Positions 62,155 through 64,000 of a stretch of DNA of 64,000 bases are shown in pieces. Both the position numbers and the translations under genes were made by a program. How positions within the stretch are numbered: position 1 is the first letter of the stretch; every line of letters begins with the position of its first letter. Origin of the DNA: Myoxocephalus aenaeus (taxonomy: Eukaryota; Chordata; Actinopteri; Perciformes; Cottidae); assembly GCA_038501785.1 (NCBI GenBank), contig JBAMJR010000047.1:8397501-8461500 (forward strand), read 5' to 3'. The notes below the pieces were generated by a model that saw nothing but the letters and a program-made list of their open reading frames with translations, ran no database searches and was not told the origin of the DNA.

Positions 62155-64000
62155 CACGTGAGTTCGCTTCATTCATCCTGGTCGGTGTTTACATGCCGCC
62201 GCAGGGCAACGTACAAGAGGCACAGTGAACACTCTCCGAACAGATGGGGTGTGTGGAGCGGACCTACCCGGACTCTTTAGTTATTGTCCTTGGGGACTTT
62301 AACAAAGGAAAACTCAGCCATGAACTCCCTAAATATAGACAGTTAATTAAATGCCCTACTAGAGAGAATTTACTCGACACCTGGTGGTAAAATCATTGAT
62401 CAGGACATTTATTCTTTGCAAAGAGGAACAGAGCTAGAATTACACAACATGATATGTGAATTGCATATCCTGGACTGCTCAAAGAATGAGAGAAGGACTA
62501 CCTTCTTAAATACATATGTTTATCAATAGACAGAGGGCCACATGACGTCTTCATGGCTCCATCATGAGCCATTGCCTGTCTTTCGATAGATTGGCTGGTC
62601 AGGGCCAAAGTCACAAGGCTACAAGCCATACTGTTCCCAAACAAAAGATATACTGATACTTCAGTCTCCTGACTCTATCAGATGACCAGCCAAGGATGTG
62701 TGTAAGTATTTAACATGAGCGTGAGAGTTCAATCAGAAGTCACTGGCTTTATTAATAATACAACTAACTAATGAACCTTGCTAATGATTCTGAAGGTAAC
62801 ATGAAAACCGTACTAATCAAGAGTAAATAAGTTTTTCTTCTAACAAACGTCTAGTCCTGTCCCACTGCAAAACCCTCACTGACCCACTCCTGGACCCCCT
62901 GCAGTTCGCATACAGGGCCAACAGGTCTGTAGATGACGCTGTCAACATGGCCCTCCACTACATCCTCCAGCATCTGGACTCTACAGAAACCTACGCCAGG
63001 ATCCTGTTTGTGGACTTCAGCTCTGCTTTCAATACCATCATCCCGTCCCTGCTGCATGACAAGCTCTCCCTGCTGCACGTGCCCGACTCCACCTGCAAGT
63101 GGATCACAGACTTCCTGTCTGACAGGAAGCAGCACTGGCTGGGGAAACACGTCTCAGCCTCTCGGACCATCAGCACCGATTCCCCCCAAGGCTGCGTTCT
63201 TTCCCCTATGCTCTTCTCGCTGTACATTAACAGCTGCACCTCCAGTCACCAGTCCGTCAAGCTCCTGAAGTTCGCGGATGACACCACCCTCATTGGACTC
63301 ATCTCTGGTGGGGACGAGTCCGCCTACCACCTGGTGACCTGGTGCAGCCAGAACAACCTGGAGCTCAACGCTCTGAAGACAGTGGAGATGGTTGTGGACT
63401 TCAGAATGAATGCAGCCCCACCCGCCCCTCTCATCCTGTGTGACTCCCCCGTCGACGCTGTGAGTCCTTCCGCCTCCTGGGCTCCATCATTTCCCAGGAC
63501 CTTAAGTGGGAGCTGAACATCAGCTCCATCGTCAAGAAGGCCCAGCAGAGGATGTTCTTCCTGAGGCAGCTGAAGAAATTCAACCTGCCAAAGAAAATGA
63601 TGGTGCATTTCTACACAGCCATAGTCCATCCTCTGCTCCTCCATCACCATCTGGTACGCTGCAGCCACTACCAAGGACAAGGGCAGGCTGCAGCGCATCA
63701 TCCACTCGGCTGAGAGGGTGATTGGCTGTAATCTCCAGGACTTGTTCGCTTCCAGGACTCTGCAGCGGGCAAGAAAGATTGTCGCTGACCTCTCTCACCC
63801 TGGACATAACCTGTTGGAGTCCCTCCCCTCTGGCAGGAGGCTGAGGTCCATCAGGACCAAGACCTCCCGCCACACAAACAGTTTTTTCCCGACGGCAGTC
63901 GGCCTCATCAATAGAGCCCGGGTCCCCCACTGACTGACTTTGTCACCCCCAGGAATATTCCATACCGTTCACTCCCCTGCACATCCCTCCACACCGTATA
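62155..64000 (+). mobile_element. Second copy of the same L2-like LINE, 5'-truncated and disrupted
   Basis: It begins abruptly at cacgtgagttcgcttcattc, equal to 57411 of the other copy, and runs off the window in its 3' UTR. At about 62368-62855 a block unrelated to the LINE replaces ~885 bp of it. RT then resumes (RILFVDFSSAFNTIIPS, DSPQGCVLSPMLFSLY, KFADDTTLIGLI) and includes the thumb (NNLELNALKTVEMVVDF; KKAQQRMFFLRQLKKFN) that the 57-kb copy lacks. Frameshifts near 63460 and 63650 make it dead. In a CFAP47 intron after exon 50. Confidence 0.88.
62368..62855. repeat. Unidentified ~490-bp block inside the LINE copy
   Basis: AT-rich sequence from tttactcgacacctggtgg to ttcttctaacaaacg, absent from the sister LINE. 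Not recognised; a solo LTR or another insertion with an accompanying deletion is possible. Confidence 0.5.

Overview
The window is vertebrate nuclear DNA, almost certainly from a teleost (probably percomorph) fish. It holds multi-exon genes with GT-AG introns, fish-type transposons (Tol2-like and other hAT elements, a piggyBac derivative, L2-like LINEs, tRNA-derived SINEs) and many dinucleotide microsatellites. Five protein-coding genes and three intronic snoRNA genes can be supported. Exon edges were read by hand from splice sites and checked for reading-phase continuity.

Layout. 1-2.1 kb (minus): 5' part of an ICA1/ICA1L-type gene. 3.08-8.01 kb (minus): complete WDR12, 13 coding exons, 423 codons. 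8.3-12.25 kb: a nested heap of LINE and SINE fragments. 12.9-17.26 kb (minus): complete NOP58, 15 coding exons, 528 codons, with three box C/D snoRNAs in its introns (two SNORD11-like, one SNORD70-like). 18.07-22.2 kb (plus): complete NUFIP1, 10 coding exons, 552 codons, head to head with NOP58. 23.05 kb to beyond the right edge (plus): CFAP47, of which 50 exons (about 2345 codons) are readable up to 61.9 kb. Its introns carry a deleted piggyBac, two nested hAT elements, two L2-like LINE copies, a LINE 3' stub, a foldback repeat and several long microsatellites.

How the genes fit together. The first 22 kb is a ribosome-biogenesis neighbourhood. WDR12 belongs to the PeBoW complex (60S maturation). 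NOP58 is a core protein of box C/D snoRNPs. NUFIP1 assembles those same snoRNPs. The NOP58 introns encode C/D snoRNAs whose guides match adjacent nucleotides of 18S rRNA. CFAP47 is a ciliary/flagellar protein with ASH-type repeats and a CH domain and has no known functional link to the cluster.

The most unusual structural signals are at least six perfect short-loop palindromes (arms 15-31 bp, loops 2-7 nt) scattered through non-coding DNA, and a hAT-into-hAT insertion whose history can be read exactly from its target-site duplications.
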